64,000 nucleotides of DNA, from contig NZ_MLYO01000051.1 in the NCBI RefSeq assembly GCF_001866665.1, positions 111,529-175,528 on the forward strand, read 5' to 3'. Shown here in pieces: positions 42,234 through 54,216 of the stretch. The position numbers and the translations under genes were made by a program. The notes under the pieces were generated by a model. That model saw only the letters and a list, made by a program, of their open reading frames with translations. It was not told where the DNA came from and did not search any database. The stretch is from Streptomyces monashensis (GTDB lineage Bacteria > Actinomycetota > Actinomycetes > Streptomycetales > Streptomycetaceae). Position 1 is the stretch's first letter; every line of letters starts with the position of its first letter.

Positions 42234-42902
42234 CTACGCCGCTATTCGCCGGGCTTCCTGCACCGCCTCCGCCAGTGTGTCCACCACCGGCACGCCCACG
42301 GCCTCCAGGCTGTCCCGGCTGTGCGAACCGCCGGTGTACAGCACGGCCCGGGCGCCCACCTCGTGCGCCGCGACCGCGTCGTCCGCCGCGTCCCCGATCA
42401 CCACGGTCCGCGCGGGCTCCACGCCCGTCCCGAGCGCCGCCAGATGCCGCACCATGTGCGCGGCCTTGCTCCCCCCGGACGGCCCCGTACGTCCGTCGAC
42501 CCGCAGGAACTGCGCCTCGATGCCGAACCCCCGCACGAGCGGCACCAGCTCCTCGTGTCCGTACATGCTCAGCAGCGACTGGCTGTGCCCGGCCGTCCGC
42601 CATCCCGCGAGCAGCTCCGCCGCTCCGGCGGTCAGCCCGCACCGGCTCCGCTGCTCCGCGTAGTGCCGATGGAACACCCCGTCCATCAGCTCCCACTCGG
42701 CCTCGGTCGGCAGCCGGCCGAGCAGCCGCTCGTAGAACTTGGGCACCGGCACGCAGTACAGCGCCCGGTATTCCTCCATCGTGATCGGCGCGAGCCCCAG
42801 CTCCGCAAAGGCCGCGTTCGTCGCCCCGATGATCGCGTCATTGTCGTGGAACAGCGTGCCGTTCCAGTCCCAGACGATGTGCGCGCTTCCGTGCATCCCC
42901 AT
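42234..42902 (-). CDS. HAD-superfamily hydrolase
   Basis: 222 residues. Motif I reads D12-W-N14-G-T (IVWDWNGTLFHDND): the nucleophile Asp is present but the usual second Asp (general acid of phosphatases) is Asn. The cap is helical, followed by SMYGHEEL, the Lys loop GGSKAAHM and VVIGDAADDAVAA (motif IV). Phosphatase-like chemistry on a small molecule is likely but the Asn leaves it uncertain. The start at MGMHGSAH is a family-based choice; in-frame TTG/GTG codons up to 30 bases earlier cannot be excluded. Confidence 0.82.
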   Translation of the reverse strand: MGMHGSAHIVWDWNGTLFHDNDAIIGATNAAFAELGLAPITMEEYRALYCVPVPKFYERLLGRLPTEAEWELMDGVFHRHYAEQRSRCGLTAGAAELLAGWRTAGHSQSLLSMYGHEELVPLVRGFGIEAQFLRVDGRTGPSGGSKAAHMVRHLAALGTGVEPARTVVIGDAADDAVAAHEVGARAVLYTGGSHSRDSLEAVGVPVVDTLAEAVQEARRIAA

Positions 42903-42973
42903 GCCGAAAACCGTACTCGCCCCCACTGACAATCACCCCGGCCGCATGCTCCGGGCCGACGCCGGGCCGGGCG

Positions 42974-43489
42974 TCAGGCGCCCCGTCCGACCAGGTTGGG
43001 GATCTCCTGCGTGGCGTACCACAGCAGCTCGTGGTCGTCCGCCCCGTCCACGACGGACTGTGCGTCGTCGTCCCCGCCGTCCGCCGCAGCCAGTGCCTGC
43101 GCCGCCGCGGCCACGTCCTGCTCCGCGTCGTCGGCGTCGATGTGCACGGCGGCCGCCTTCGCGAGCGGCACGCTCGACGCGACCGTCACCTCGCCCGGCA
43201 CGGACGGGTGCGGCCCCCGGTCCCGGCCCGCGCTCGCAGCGCCGTCCGGCACGTCCACGGCGACCACGACCCGGCGCCGCGCCGCGCCCGGATCGGCCGC
43301 CAGCCGCCGCAGCGAGGCCAGCGCGGCCTGCCCGAGCGCCGCGTACTCCAGCTCCTCGACGTCCTCGGAGACGTACCACTCGCGCAGCGCGGGCGTGACG
43401 GCGTACGCGACGAAGGGGCCGCTCCCCAGCTCACCCGTCTTGTGCGCCTCGGCGAGCGCGGGAAGGGTCAGGGGGACGTAGACGCGCAT
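42974..43489 (-). CDS. conserved actinobacterial protein (DUF6912-like)
   Basis: 171 residues, no catalytic motif visible. Starts MRVYVPLTLPALAEAHKTGELG and ends EELLWYATQEIPNL-like (DDHELLWYATQEIPNLVG). It appears to be a small soluble alpha/beta protein common in Streptomyces; function unknown. It is 72 bases upstream of the HAD gene on the same strand and probably cotranscribed. Confidence 0.75.
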   Translation of the reverse strand: MRVYVPLTLPALAEAHKTGELGSGPFVAYAVTPALREWYVSEDVEELEYAALGQAALASLRRLAADPGAARRRVVVAVDVPDGAASAGRDRGPHPSVPGEVTVASSVPLAKAAAVHIDADDAEQDVAAAAQALAAADGGDDDAQSVVDGADDHELLWYATQEIPNLVGRGA

Positions 43490-43780
43490 ACCGGCCGCTC
43501 TTTCCTGATCAAGGACTCGAAGCCTTCAGGATACGTGCGCGCGTCCCCTTTCGAGTCCCTGCCCACGCGCGTGAAGCCGTGGACACCGGGCCACGCATTC
43601 ACCCGGTGCACCCCCGGGATTCCGGGGTTCCAGGACTCGCGGGTCCCCCGGATAGGTGAACTTTTCCGTCCCTCCCCGGAGCGCACCGCCACCCTTGCCA
43701 CCCGGCTCCGCGGCCCCGTACAAGATCCCCACCAGCGAGTTACCGACCGGTATCAACCGAGCCCGCCGAACGGGGACCCC

Positions 43781-44296
43781 ATGAACAAGGTCATGAGCCG
43801 TACCGTCCAGCCCCGCCCGCGACACCGCCCGCCGACCCGCCACGACACCCGCCGCCCCGGCGGCGCCCCGCCCCGCAACCTGTCGACGAGGAGCACCCGC
43901 GACACACCGCCGGCCGCCAGGACGGCCGGCCCGCCCCTCAGGGCCCCGGAGACGGCCCGGCCCGCACAGCGGCCCACCGACGTCTTCGCGGACCGCCTCC
44001 TGGCCGTCCTGAGCGGTCAGCGCCCCGTCCACTGGATGCTCCGCCACACCGCCGGCCGCGCCTACGACGACCTGGCCCGCCTCGCCGAGCGCAGCCCCCT
44101 GCGCACGCACGGCTCCCGCCCCGTCGTCCGCGACATCGGCTACTACGTCCCCTGCGAGGGCGCCCTGGAGGTCTTCGCCCGCGTCTCCGCCGGCAACCGG
44201 CTCCGCGCTCTGGCCTTCCGCCTGGAACTGGGCCAGGACCTCCGCTGGCGCTGCACCGCGGTGGAAGCCGCAGCCCAGCCCCGGGCAACGCCATAG
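43781..44296 (+). CDS. Rv3235-family protein
   Basis: 171 residues. About 70 residues of Arg/Pro/Thr-rich disordered sequence, then a small conserved domain (DVFADRLLAVLSGQRPVHWMLRHTAGRAYDDLARL ... ALAFRLEL) like the conserved domain of mycobacterial Rv3235. In actinobacteria this family is usually coded near secA, as here. Function unknown. The ATG at 43781 has GGGGA 5 bases upstream; the longer open frame is not supported. Confidence 0.75.
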   Translation: MNKVMSRTVQPRPRHRPPTRHDTRRPGGAPPRNLSTRSTRDTPPAARTAGPPLRAPETARPAQRPTDVFADRLLAVLSGQRPVHWMLRHTAGRAYDDLARLAERSPLRTHGSRPVVRDIGYYVPCEGALEVFARVSAGNRLRALAFRLELGQDLRWRCTAVEAAAQPRATP

Positions 44297-44354
44297 CCCC
44301 CGCGCCACCACCGCCGAGGGCCGTGCGAACCCTCGCCACCGGCACCACGCGAAG

Positions 44355-44382
44355 GGCCGGGCTCCCCCGAGGGAGCCCGGCC
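44355..44382. terminator. bidirectional terminator between the Rv3235-family gene and secA
   Basis: Perfect 12-bp stem (44355-44366 with 44371-44382, ggccgggctccc / gggagcccggcc), 4-base loop. Confidence 0.85.
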
Positions 44383-44412
44383 TTGTCCAGCCGTTCTACG
44401 ACCACGCGTGCG

Positions 44413-47223
<2,811 letters not shown>

Positions 47224-47476
47224 GGGGGTTTGTCTCCTTGCCGGTCGGGCCTGGGACGGTCGGTTTCCATTGGACGTACTGAGCAACGGCCATCGTATGC
47301 GAGGACCCGGCTGGGCCGGGAGGCCTGGCGGCCCGACGGCTTGCCTCATCCAGGACAACGGACGGGGCACGGGGATAGTGCCGCATCGGAGCGAGGAATT
47401 GCGCGAAATGTGATCACGCGCTCACGCATAGCGAAAAACGATGGCCCGCGCGCGGGACGCCCAGCACAATCGGTCG

Positions 47477-48046
47477 ATGGAACCCGTCACTCTCACCACG
47501 GACCGCCTGGTCCTGCGCGCGGTCGGCCCGCACGACACCCGGGCGGTCTACGAGGCCGCCCAGGATCCCGGCATCCAGCGCTGGACCACCGTCCCGTCCC
47601 CCTACCTGCCCGAGCACGCGAGCGGCTTCACCCGGCAGCTGGTCCCCGACGGCTGGGAACAGGGTTCGATGTTCACCTTCGGCGTCTTCCTGCCGGGCGG
47701 GGAACTCGCCGGGATGCTCGGTCTCACCATGCGCTCGCTCGGCGTGGCGGAGGTCGGCTTCTGGGCGACGGCGGAGCACCGCGGCCGCGGCTACGTCACC
47801 GAGGCCACGCTCACGGCCTGCCGGTGGATCTTCACCATGGTCGGTGTCGACCGGGTCGAATGGCGCGCCGAGGTCGGCAACCACCCCTCCCGCGCGGTGG
47901 CCGAACGCGCGGGCTTCACCATCGAGGGCACCCTGCGCTCCGCGCTGAACAACAAGGGGGTCCGGCGGGACTGCTGGGTCGGCTCGCTGCTCCCCTCGGA
48001 CCTGGGTCTGCCCTCCACGGCGCCGTACCTGCCGGCCCGCGGCTGA
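47477..48046 (+). CDS. GNAT-family N-acetyltransferase (RimJ/RimL type)
   Basis: 189 residues. Starts TLTTDRLVLRAVGPHD, the usual RimJ-like beginning, with acetyl-CoA loop ATAEHRGRGYVTEA and C-terminal GFTIEGTLRSALNNKGVRRDCWVGSLL. Probably acetylates a protein N-terminus or small amine; substrate unknown. ATG at 47477 follows weak SD; divergent from secA across ~250 bases. Confidence 0.88.
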   Translation: MEPVTLTTDRLVLRAVGPHDTRAVYEAAQDPGIQRWTTVPSPYLPEHASGFTRQLVPDGWEQGSMFTFGVFLPGGELAGMLGLTMRSLGVAEVGFWATAEHRGRGYVTEATLTACRWIFTMVGVDRVEWRAEVGNHPSRAVAERAGFTIEGTLRSALNNKGVRRDCWVGSLLPSDLGLPSTAPYLPARG

Positions 48047-48109
48047 CCCGCTGGGGGCGAACGCCCAGCTCAGCACGGATTGTCAGTGGCAGCCTCTAGG
48101 GTCCGGGGC

Positions 48110-49285
48110 ATGACGACCCTTCCGCGCCCGACCACCTCCCTCACCGCGGACGACGCCCGCCGCATCGTCCTGCGGGCCCAGGGTTTCCTCGGCGCGCCCG
48201 ACCGGCGGGCCGGTGTCCGCGGGGTGCTGCGCCGCCTCGGCGCGGTCCAGCTCGACACGATCTCGGTCCTGGCCCGCTCCCACGAACTCGTGCCCTACGC
48301 CCGTCTGGGCGCCGTCGGCCGCAAGGCGGTCGAATCGGCCTACTGGCGCGACACGCACGCCTTCGAGTACTGGTCGCACGCGGCGTGCCTCCTCCCGGTC
48401 GAGGAGTGGCCCCACTTCGCCTTCCGCCGCCGCGCCTACCGTCATCGCCCGCACTGGAACCACGAGCTGCCCGCCGGCGCGTACGACCAGGTCGTCAAGC
48501 AGCTGCGCGCGGAGGGCCCGCTGACCTCCACGGAGCTGGGCGGCGCGAAGAGGACGAACGACTGGTGGGACTGGTCGGGCGCCAAGGTCGCCGTGGAGCG
48601 CGCGCTGATGTACGGCGAGGTGGTGTGCGTCCGGCGGCGCGGCTGGAAGCGGGTGTACGACCTCGCCGAGCGTGCGATCCCGGACACACTGCTGCACGAC
48701 GAACTGGACGACACCGAGTGCCTGCGCCGCCTGGTGCGGCTGGCCGGCGAGTCCCTGGGCGTGGGCACGCGCGCGGACATCGCCGACTACCACCGTCTCA
48801 AGGGCGAGCAGGTCGAGGCGGTGATCGCCGACTCAGGTCTGGTGCCGGTCGAGGTCGAGGGCTGGGGCAGGCCCGCCTGGGCCGACCCGGCGGCCCTGGT
48901 GACCCCGCCGCGCGGCCGGCACCGGACCACGCTGCTGTCGCCGTTCGACTCGCTGATCTGGGAGCGGGCCCGCACGGAGCGGATCTTCGGCTTCACCCAC
49001 CGCCTGGAGGCGTACGTCCCCAAGACGAAGCGGGTCCACGGCTATTTCGCGATGCCGGTGCTGGCGGGCGGCCGGCTGGTCGGGCGGGTGGATCCGGCCC
49101 GCGAGGGCCGCACGCTGGTGGCCAAACAGGTCACTGTGGACGACGCGAAGGCCGTCCCCGCGGTCGCGCAGGCCCTGGTCGAGGCGGCGGGCTGGGTGGA
49201 CTTGACGGACGTCCGCGTCGAGCGCGTGACGGTACCGGAACTGCGCGAGCCACTGGTCAGAGAGCTCGCCCGCGCCCTCGGCTGA
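48110..49285 (+). CDS. winged-helix DNA glycosylase, YcaQ/AlkX type
   Basis: 391 residues of the HTH_42 superfamily. The catalytic motif of YcaQ-type glycosylases, Q-hydrophobic-D, is present as Q47-L-D49 in RRLGAVQLDTISVLARSHEL; the antibiotic-linked AlkZ subgroup has QxQ instead. Winged helices and PPRGRHRTTLLSPFDSLIWERARTERIF follow. Such enzymes unhook interstrand crosslinks made by bifunctional alkylators. ATG at 48110; no obvious partner genes. Confidence 0.85.
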   Translation: MTTLPRPTTSLTADDARRIVLRAQGFLGAPDRRAGVRGVLRRLGAVQLDTISVLARSHELVPYARLGAVGRKAVESAYWRDTHAFEYWSHAACLLPVEEWPHFAFRRRAYRHRPHWNHELPAGAYDQVVKQLRAEGPLTSTELGGAKRTNDWWDWSGAKVAVERALMYGEVVCVRRRGWKRVYDLAERAIPDTLLHDELDDTECLRRLVRLAGESLGVGTRADIADYHRLKGEQVEAVIADSGLVPVEVEGWGRPAWADPAALVTPPRGRHRTTLLSPFDSLIWERARTERIFGFTHRLEAYVPKTKRVHGYFAMPVLAGGRLVGRVDPAREGRTLVAKQVTVDDAKAVPAVAQALVEAAGWVDLTDVRVERVTVPELREPLVRELARALG

Positions 49286-49313
49286 GCTCCGCCGGGCCCG
49301 CCGCCGTCATGCC

Positions 49314-50060
49314 CTACCGGATCTCGAGGATCTTCTCCCGCATCGCGTAGACCACCGCTTCCATCCTGGAGTGCAGCTGGAGCTTCTCCAGGATGTTGCG
49401 GACGTGGTTCTTCACGGTGTTCTCGGAGATGAACAGCTCTTTCGCGATGTCCCGGTTGTTCATCCCCGTCGCGACGAGCTTGAGGACCTCCAGCTCCCGG
49501 TCGGTCAGCCGCGGCGCGGGCACCAGCCGGCGCTCGTCGGTGCGCTGGATCATCGACTTGAACTCGGTGAGGAGCTTGGACGCCATGGACGGGCTGATCT
49601 GCGACTGCCCGTCGGCCACCGCGCGAATGGCGGTGGCCACCTCGTCCGTGGAGATCTCCTTGAGGAGGTATCCGGTCGCCCCCGCCTTGATCGCGTCGTA
49701 GAGGTCGGCCTCCTCGTCGCTGATCGTCAGCATGATGATCTTGGCGCTGGGAACGACCTCCTTGATGGAGGTGCAGGCCTCGATCCCGCCCCGCTTGGGC
49801 ATGCGGACGTCCATCAGCACGATGTCGGGCAGCAGGTCGGCGGCCTTCTCCACGGCCTCGGCGCCGTCGCCGGCCTCGCCGATGACCTGGATGTCCTCCT
49901 CGGCCGCGAGCACGATCTCCAGGCCCCGCCGGAAGAGGGCGTGGTCGTCCACGACCAGGACTCTGATCGGCTCGCTGCGTGAAGGGCCCGCGTCCGGGCT
50001 CCTGTTGATGACACCGTCGTCGGCGTCTTCGTCCCGCATCGGTCCGAAGGTGTCCGCCAT
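49314..50060 (-). CDS. NarL/LuxR-family response regulator
   Basis: 248 residues. A ~30-residue disordered start precedes a receiver domain with VVDDH and phospho-acceptor D84 (IVLMDVRMP), switch residues in MLTISDEEAD, and Lys in YLLKEIS. A LuxR HTH follows (LTDRELEVLKLVATGMNNRDIAKELFISENTVKNHVRNILEKL). No kinase gene is adjacent. GGGAGG lies before the ATG (50058-50060). It lies downstream of hpf, separated by a possible terminator. Confidence 0.92.
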   Translation of the reverse strand: MADTFGPMRDEDADDGVINRSPDAGPSRSEPIRVLVVDDHALFRRGLEIVLAAEEDIQVIGEAGDGAEAVEKAADLLPDIVLMDVRMPKRGGIEACTSIKEVVPSAKIIMLTISDEEADLYDAIKAGATGYLLKEISTDEVATAIRAVADGQSQISPSMASKLLTEFKSMIQRTDERRLVPAPRLTDRELEVLKLVATGMNNRDIAKELFISENTVKNHVRNILEKLQLHSRMEAVVYAMREKILEIR

Positions 50061-50204
50061 CGTTCCTCCCCCTGAAGGCTGTGGCCTGTTGTCCCGCGCC
50101 ATCGCCAACCCAAGGCAACGGCCCACCGGTTGGGCCGGTTCGGCCATGATTTCATGCCCGGGCGACGCAGAGGTGACATGCGGGGCGTGAACTGGTCGCA
50201 CACC

Positions 50205-50242
50205 GGTGCCCCCGGGGGCGCACACGCGCCGCCAGGGGCACC
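50205..50242 (-). terminator. possible terminator after hpf
   Basis: 8-bp arms 50205-50212 and 50235-50242 (ggtgcccc / ggggcacc) with a 22-base GC-rich loop that can pair further. Starts 22 bases past the hpf stop. Confidence 0.45.
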
Positions 50243-50264
50243 GTTTCCGCTTCTTCCGGGTGGA

Positions 50265-50957
50265 TCAGCCGCCCAGCGTGCCCCCCGCCGCGGGGGCCTG
50301 CGCCTCAGCGACCATCTGGTCCTGGTCGAGATGGATCACGCCGTAGTCGTAGGCGTGGCGCCGGTAGACGACGCTCGGCTGCTTCGTCTCGGCGTCGACG
50401 AACAAGTAGAAGTCGTGCCCGACCAGCTCCATCTCGTAGAGGGCCTGGTCGAGGGTCATCGGTGAGGCGACGTGGGTCTTCTCGCGGACGATGAGGGGGC
50501 CCTCCCCCTTGATCTCCAGCGAGCCGATCTTCTTCGTCGGTACCCCGTCCATGTCTTCCTCGTGGACGGGCAGGCCGTTGCCGTTCAACGTCGCCGCGCC
50601 GGGGACGTGGTCGGGAACCTCGGCCGCCGAGATCCGGCGGGCTCCTCGCCGCGAGAAACGCTTGTCGTGCTGCTTGCGCAGCCGGGCGTCCAGCTTCTCC
50701 GCCGCCAGGTCGAGTGCCGCGTACGGGTCGCTGGCTGCCGCTTCCGCCCGGATCACCGGGCCGCGGGAGCGGAGGGTGATCTCCACTCGGTCACAGCGGT
50801 CGGCCTGTCGGGGGTTGGGCTCCTTGGACACCTCGACGTCGAGGCTGATCACCTTGCCGTCGAGCTTCTGGATCTTCTCCAGGTTCAGCTTCTCGGCCAC
50901 GTGCTTGCGGAACCGCTCGGGCACCTCGGTCTTGCGGCCCTTGACGACGATGTCCAC
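50265..50957 (-). CDS. hpf: long-form ribosome hibernation promoting factor
   Basis: 230 residues. The N-terminal domain (VDIVVKGRKTEVPERFRKHVAEKL ... ITLRSRGPVIRAEAAASDPYAALDLAAEKLDARLRKQHDKR) binds the 30S decoding site; after a ~50-residue linker, the C-terminal dimerisation domain (SPMTLDQALYEMELVGHDFYLFVDAETKQPSVVYRRHAYDYGVI) joins two ribosomes into 100S particles. GTG at 50955-50957 has GGAG 6 bases upstream; the longer frame has no homology. Confidence 0.93.
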   Translation of the reverse strand: MDIVVKGRKTEVPERFRKHVAEKLNLEKIQKLDGKVISLDVEVSKEPNPRQADRCDRVEITLRSRGPVIRAEAAASDPYAALDLAAEKLDARLRKQHDKRFSRRGARRISAAEVPDHVPGAATLNGNGLPVHEEDMDGVPTKKIGSLEIKGEGPLIVREKTHVASPMTLDQALYEMELVGHDFYLFVDAETKQPSVVYRRHAYDYGVIHLDQDQMVAEAQAPAAGGTLGG

Positions 50958-51244
50958 GCAGAACTCCGTTCCCGGATCGCTCCGCTCGGTCGGCGGAGCA
51001 TCTCCCTTTTGCACCAGGTCCGGTGAGCACCGGACCTCGGACTCGGTGACTTCACCTCCTCCTCCCCCATGGGCGAGATCTCCACCCCATGCGCGCGGGT
51101 GATTGCGGAAAACCCGCGCCACGGCATTCGGATATGAGAGGTGTGGCCTGCGCCTTTCCTCACAACCGAACATATCTCGCCTGGACGGATGTCGTCACCC
51201 TCTACTGCGGCGTACCTCCGTTCAGGTGAAATCCCCCTCTCACT
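50958..51244. other. gap between comF-like gene and hpf
   Basis: 287 bases. Holds the hpf promoter region on the minus strand; no promoter could be assigned. The frames crossing it lack start sites or conserved sequence. Confidence 0.4.
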
Positions 51245-51262
51245 ACCTGCAACGATGCAGGT
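51245..51262 (-). terminator. small hairpin after the comF-like gene
   Basis: ACCTGCA-acga-TGCAGGT (7-bp stem), 6 bases past the stop at 51269; short, without a T tract. Confidence 0.45.
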
Positions 51263-51268
51263 TGACGG

Positions 51269-52183
51269 TCAGTTCCTGTTTATTTCGAAAGAATCCCGAG
51301 GAGCGGCGACCACGGCCGCACGGAGCGCGTACCCAAGGGCGTTCGATGCCGTCATTTCTGGTGCACCATGCACCCACTTCCCGTCGTCCGACCGCGTTCC
51401 GCTCCGTCGTTCTCCCCTTCCTTCCCGAGTTACGGCCGCGTACACGGAGGTTCTCACTCCGCGCCCCTCTTCTCGACTCGACAGGGCCGTATCCCGCAGT
51501 GCCCGCGCCGCCTCCGCGAGGCTGGCGCCGGTGGTGATCAGGTCGTCCACGAGCACGATCCGTCCCGCGTCCAGCAGCCGACCGCCGCCCGCCGTCACCT
51601 CCAGCGCGCCGGAGAGGTTCTCCAGACGCTGTCGCGCGTCGAGTGCGGCCTGGTCCGCCACCGCCCGGCGCTGGCGCAGTACGGCCGCCACCCGGGCCGG
51701 TGTCCCGGTACGCCGCAGCTCCCCGGCCGCCGCGAGCGCCATCCGTCGCACCGGATCGTGCCCACGCGCCCGCACGGCCCACCGGGCGGAGGGCACCGGA
51801 ACCAGCACCACGGTCCGCTCACCCGCGGCGCCGCCCGACCCGTCGCCGGTGGCTCCGGCGTCCGGACGGACGCGGGCACCGCCGCCGTTCCGGCCGAGCC
51901 CCGCCCGCACGGCCCCCGCCAGAGCCGCCCCCAGCACTCCCGCGAGCGCCAGCACGCCCCGCTCCTTGTGCGCCAGCAGCAGCTCCCGTACCTCCTGCGC
52001 GTACGGCGCCGCCGCGTACACCACCGGCAGCCCGGCCGGCTCCGGCGCCGGTCGCACCCGCCGCGGTGCGCGCCCGTCCAACACGGCCCGGCACCGCGGG
52101 CACAGCACCGTACGCGGTGCTCCGCAGCCCGCGCAGTCGGCCGGCAGCACCAGGTCGGTGAGGTCCCGCCACCACCCCCGCAT
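51269..52183 (-). CDS. ComF-family phosphoribosyltransferase-like protein
   Basis: 304 residues. N-terminal zinc site (CAGCG and CPRCR), central YAAAPYAQEVRELLLAHKERG, and the PRPP-binding loop IVLVDDLITTGASLAEA. A C-terminal extension of ~70 residues after VYAAVTRE is unusual and not conserved-looking. ComF supports DNA uptake in competent bacteria; in Streptomyces the role is unclear. ATG at 52181-52183 gives MRGWWRDLTDLVLPADC; GTG codons two to three residues earlier are alternatives. It follows lpqB on the same strand. Confidence 0.85.
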   Translation of the reverse strand: MRGWWRDLTDLVLPADCAGCGAPRTVLCPRCRAVLDGRAPRRVRPAPEPAGLPVVYAAAPYAQEVRELLLAHKERGVLALAGVLGAALAGAVRAGLGRNGGGARVRPDAGATGDGSGGAAGERTVVLVPVPSARWAVRARGHDPVRRMALAAAGELRRTGTPARVAAVLRQRRAVADQAALDARQRLENLSGALEVTAGGGRLLDAGRIVLVDDLITTGASLAEAARALRDTALSSREEGRGVRTSVYAAVTREGRGERRSGTRSDDGKWVHGAPEMTASNALGYALRAAVVAAPRDSFEINRN

Positions 52184-52374
52184 GCCCACCACTGTGCCAA
52201 CGCCGAAGCCGCCCTGCCACCCCTGTGGACAACGCCCTGTGGACAACTCGGGGCACCGCGCGACGCCCGTCACCCACACGGGTGAACAGGGAGACGACGG
52301 GGTGCGGGACGTGAGTGCGGGACGCGGCGTTCGGCGCGGTTGCGGCCGCGCACGCCCCGCAGGTGACAGGACCG

Positions 52375-54216
52375 TCAGCCCGGATAGACCGGTGCCGTTC
52401 CGTCCTTGTCCACCTTCTGCCACTGTGCCCCGGACGGCAATCGTACGATCCCGTCGTCCTCGGAGTAGGCCACCAGCGGCACCCGCTCGTCCTCGGACGC
52501 GGCGATGGACTTGACGCCGGTGAGGGCACCGGGCGCCGGACCGTCCAGCGTGGAGCCGTCGACCTGGACGTACCGCATCTGCAGCACCCCACCCTGCTCC
52601 CTGCCCACCGCGAGCAGCCTGCTGTCCCCGGCCCACGACATGGCGCTGACCTGCTCCAAGTCCGGCGCCGCCGACCGCAGTTCCACCACCGAGGTGCCCT
52701 GTCCGGTGCCGCCGTCGCGCTGGATCCGGCCGATGAGCAGGGACTGCTTGCCGTCCTTGTTCTCCACGACCAGTGCGATCCGTACCCCGTCGGCCGCCAC
52801 CCGGGCGTCCTTGATCTGGCCGGACAGCTCCGGGATCGCGACCTCCTGTGCTTTGGCGGTGCCCTGCTCGACGACGTACAGCCGCGCGTGGTGCGGGTCG
52901 CGGTCGGCCACCCACAGGTCGCCGCGGGCGTCCCAGCTCGGTGTCGTCAGCCGGTCGCTCTGGGTCGGGCCCGCGCTGGTCACCAGCGCGTTGCCGAGCG
53001 AACCGCCCGACGCCAGCGACGTCACGTACAACGACTTCCCCGCGTCACCGACCCCGGCGGCACTGTGCTCGTCGCGCGAGACGGCAACCGACTCCAGACC
53101 CTTGTCGCTCTCACCGAACACACCCGGCACCGGAAGCGCGCCGGTCCCCGTGCTCCCCGTCGGCATCCGCACCAACCGGTGCTTGTCGTCGAGGAAATAC
53201 AGGTAGTCGGGGCTCTTGGCCGACCCGTGCCAGGCGGCGGACTCGGCGCGTTCCTCGCTCAGGTCGCACAGCCTGCGGCCGTCGGCGCCCTCCAGCTCGA
53301 CCGACTCCAGCGTCGGCGTCAGGTTCCGCAGCGTGAACAGCACCTGCGTCGCCATCTCGGTGCACTTGCCCGGCGCGACCTGGGACGCCTTGAGGTTCAG
53401 CGGCACCGTCAGCTTGTTCTGGTCGTCGGGCGCCAGCCCCGACACGTCCTTCTGCAGGGCCGTACCGGTCGGGAAACCGGACCTGACGACCGGGCCGAGC
53501 CAGCTGGTCGGGCCGTTCAGCAGCGAGCGGACCATCTGTGTCATCGCGTCGACCTTGCTGCGCACGAACACCGGGTCGGCCACCGCCACCGGCTGTCCCG
53601 TCGCCCCGGCCGTCGTGTCCGAGGCGAAGTAGTACTTGTCGACGGACGTGTAGTTGCGCTGGAAGTCCGACTTGCCCATCACGACGCCGTCGGGCAGTCC
53701 GTCGATGCGCCACTGTCCGGTCTTGGCACTCCGCGTGAGGTGCACCTTCTTGCGGTAGGAACCGTCGGCGGGCTGGTACGCCTGCTGCGCGTCCACGGTC
53801 GCGACCCGGGTGCCCGCGAGGACACAGGTGACGCTGTCGGTCGGCTCCTGGCCGGCGCCCGCGCGGCAGTCGGTCTCGATGCTCGGCCCGTTCGCGAGGA
53901 CCGTGGTCGACCGCTCCGGCCGCCACGTGCGCGCCGCGTCGTCCGACAGGTACTTGCGAGCCGTGTCGTACGAGGGATCGTCGCTGGTCAGCGCCTCCAG
54001 GAAGCCCTGCATGATCTCGGCCGGACCCGCGCCCTCGGCCGGCGGCATCGCGAACACCCGCACCCCGGTGTCCTGCCGGGGCGTGGACTCCACGTTCCGC
54101 AGGTCCCCGCTGTCGGGCATCGAGGCGCACCCCGCCAGCAGGACGACTCCCACAGCGGCGTACGCCACCGCGCGCCCGGGTCTGTGCCGGGCGCCCCCCT
54201 TGCGGTCAGCGGCCAC
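52375..54216 (-). CDS. lpqB: lipoprotein LpqB
   Basis: 613 residues. Signal peptide with lipobox LLAGC, Cys30; a GerMN domain in the middle (around TGTALQKDVSGLA ... QKVDK-upstream region) and a C-terminal beta-propeller-like half. In actinobacteria LpqB interacts with the sensor MtrB and modulates MtrA phosphorylation. GTG at 54214-54216 follows GGGGAGG. The start overlaps the end of mtrB by 11 bases, so the three genes mtrA-mtrB-lpqB are coupled. Confidence 0.93.
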   Translation of the reverse strand: MAADRKGGARHRPGRAVAYAAVGVVLLAGCASMPDSGDLRNVESTPRQDTGVRVFAMPPAEGAGPAEIMQGFLEALTSDDPSYDTARKYLSDDAARTWRPERSTTVLANGPSIETDCRAGAGQEPTDSVTCVLAGTRVATVDAQQAYQPADGSYRKKVHLTRSAKTGQWRIDGLPDGVVMGKSDFQRNYTSVDKYYFASDTTAGATGQPVAVADPVFVRSKVDAMTQMVRSLLNGPTSWLGPVVRSGFPTGTALQKDVSGLAPDDQNKLTVPLNLKASQVAPGKCTEMATQVLFTLRNLTPTLESVELEGADGRRLCDLSEERAESAAWHGSAKSPDYLYFLDDKHRLVRMPTGSTGTGALPVPGVFGESDKGLESVAVSRDEHSAAGVGDAGKSLYVTSLASGGSLGNALVTSAGPTQSDRLTTPSWDARGDLWVADRDPHHARLYVVEQGTAKAQEVAIPELSGQIKDARVAADGVRIALVVENKDGKQSLLIGRIQRDGGTGQGTSVVELRSAAPDLEQVSAMSWAGDSRLLAVGREQGGVLQMRYVQVDGSTLDGPAPGALTGVKSIAASEDERVPLVAYSEDDGIVRLPSGAQWQKVDKDGTAPVYPG

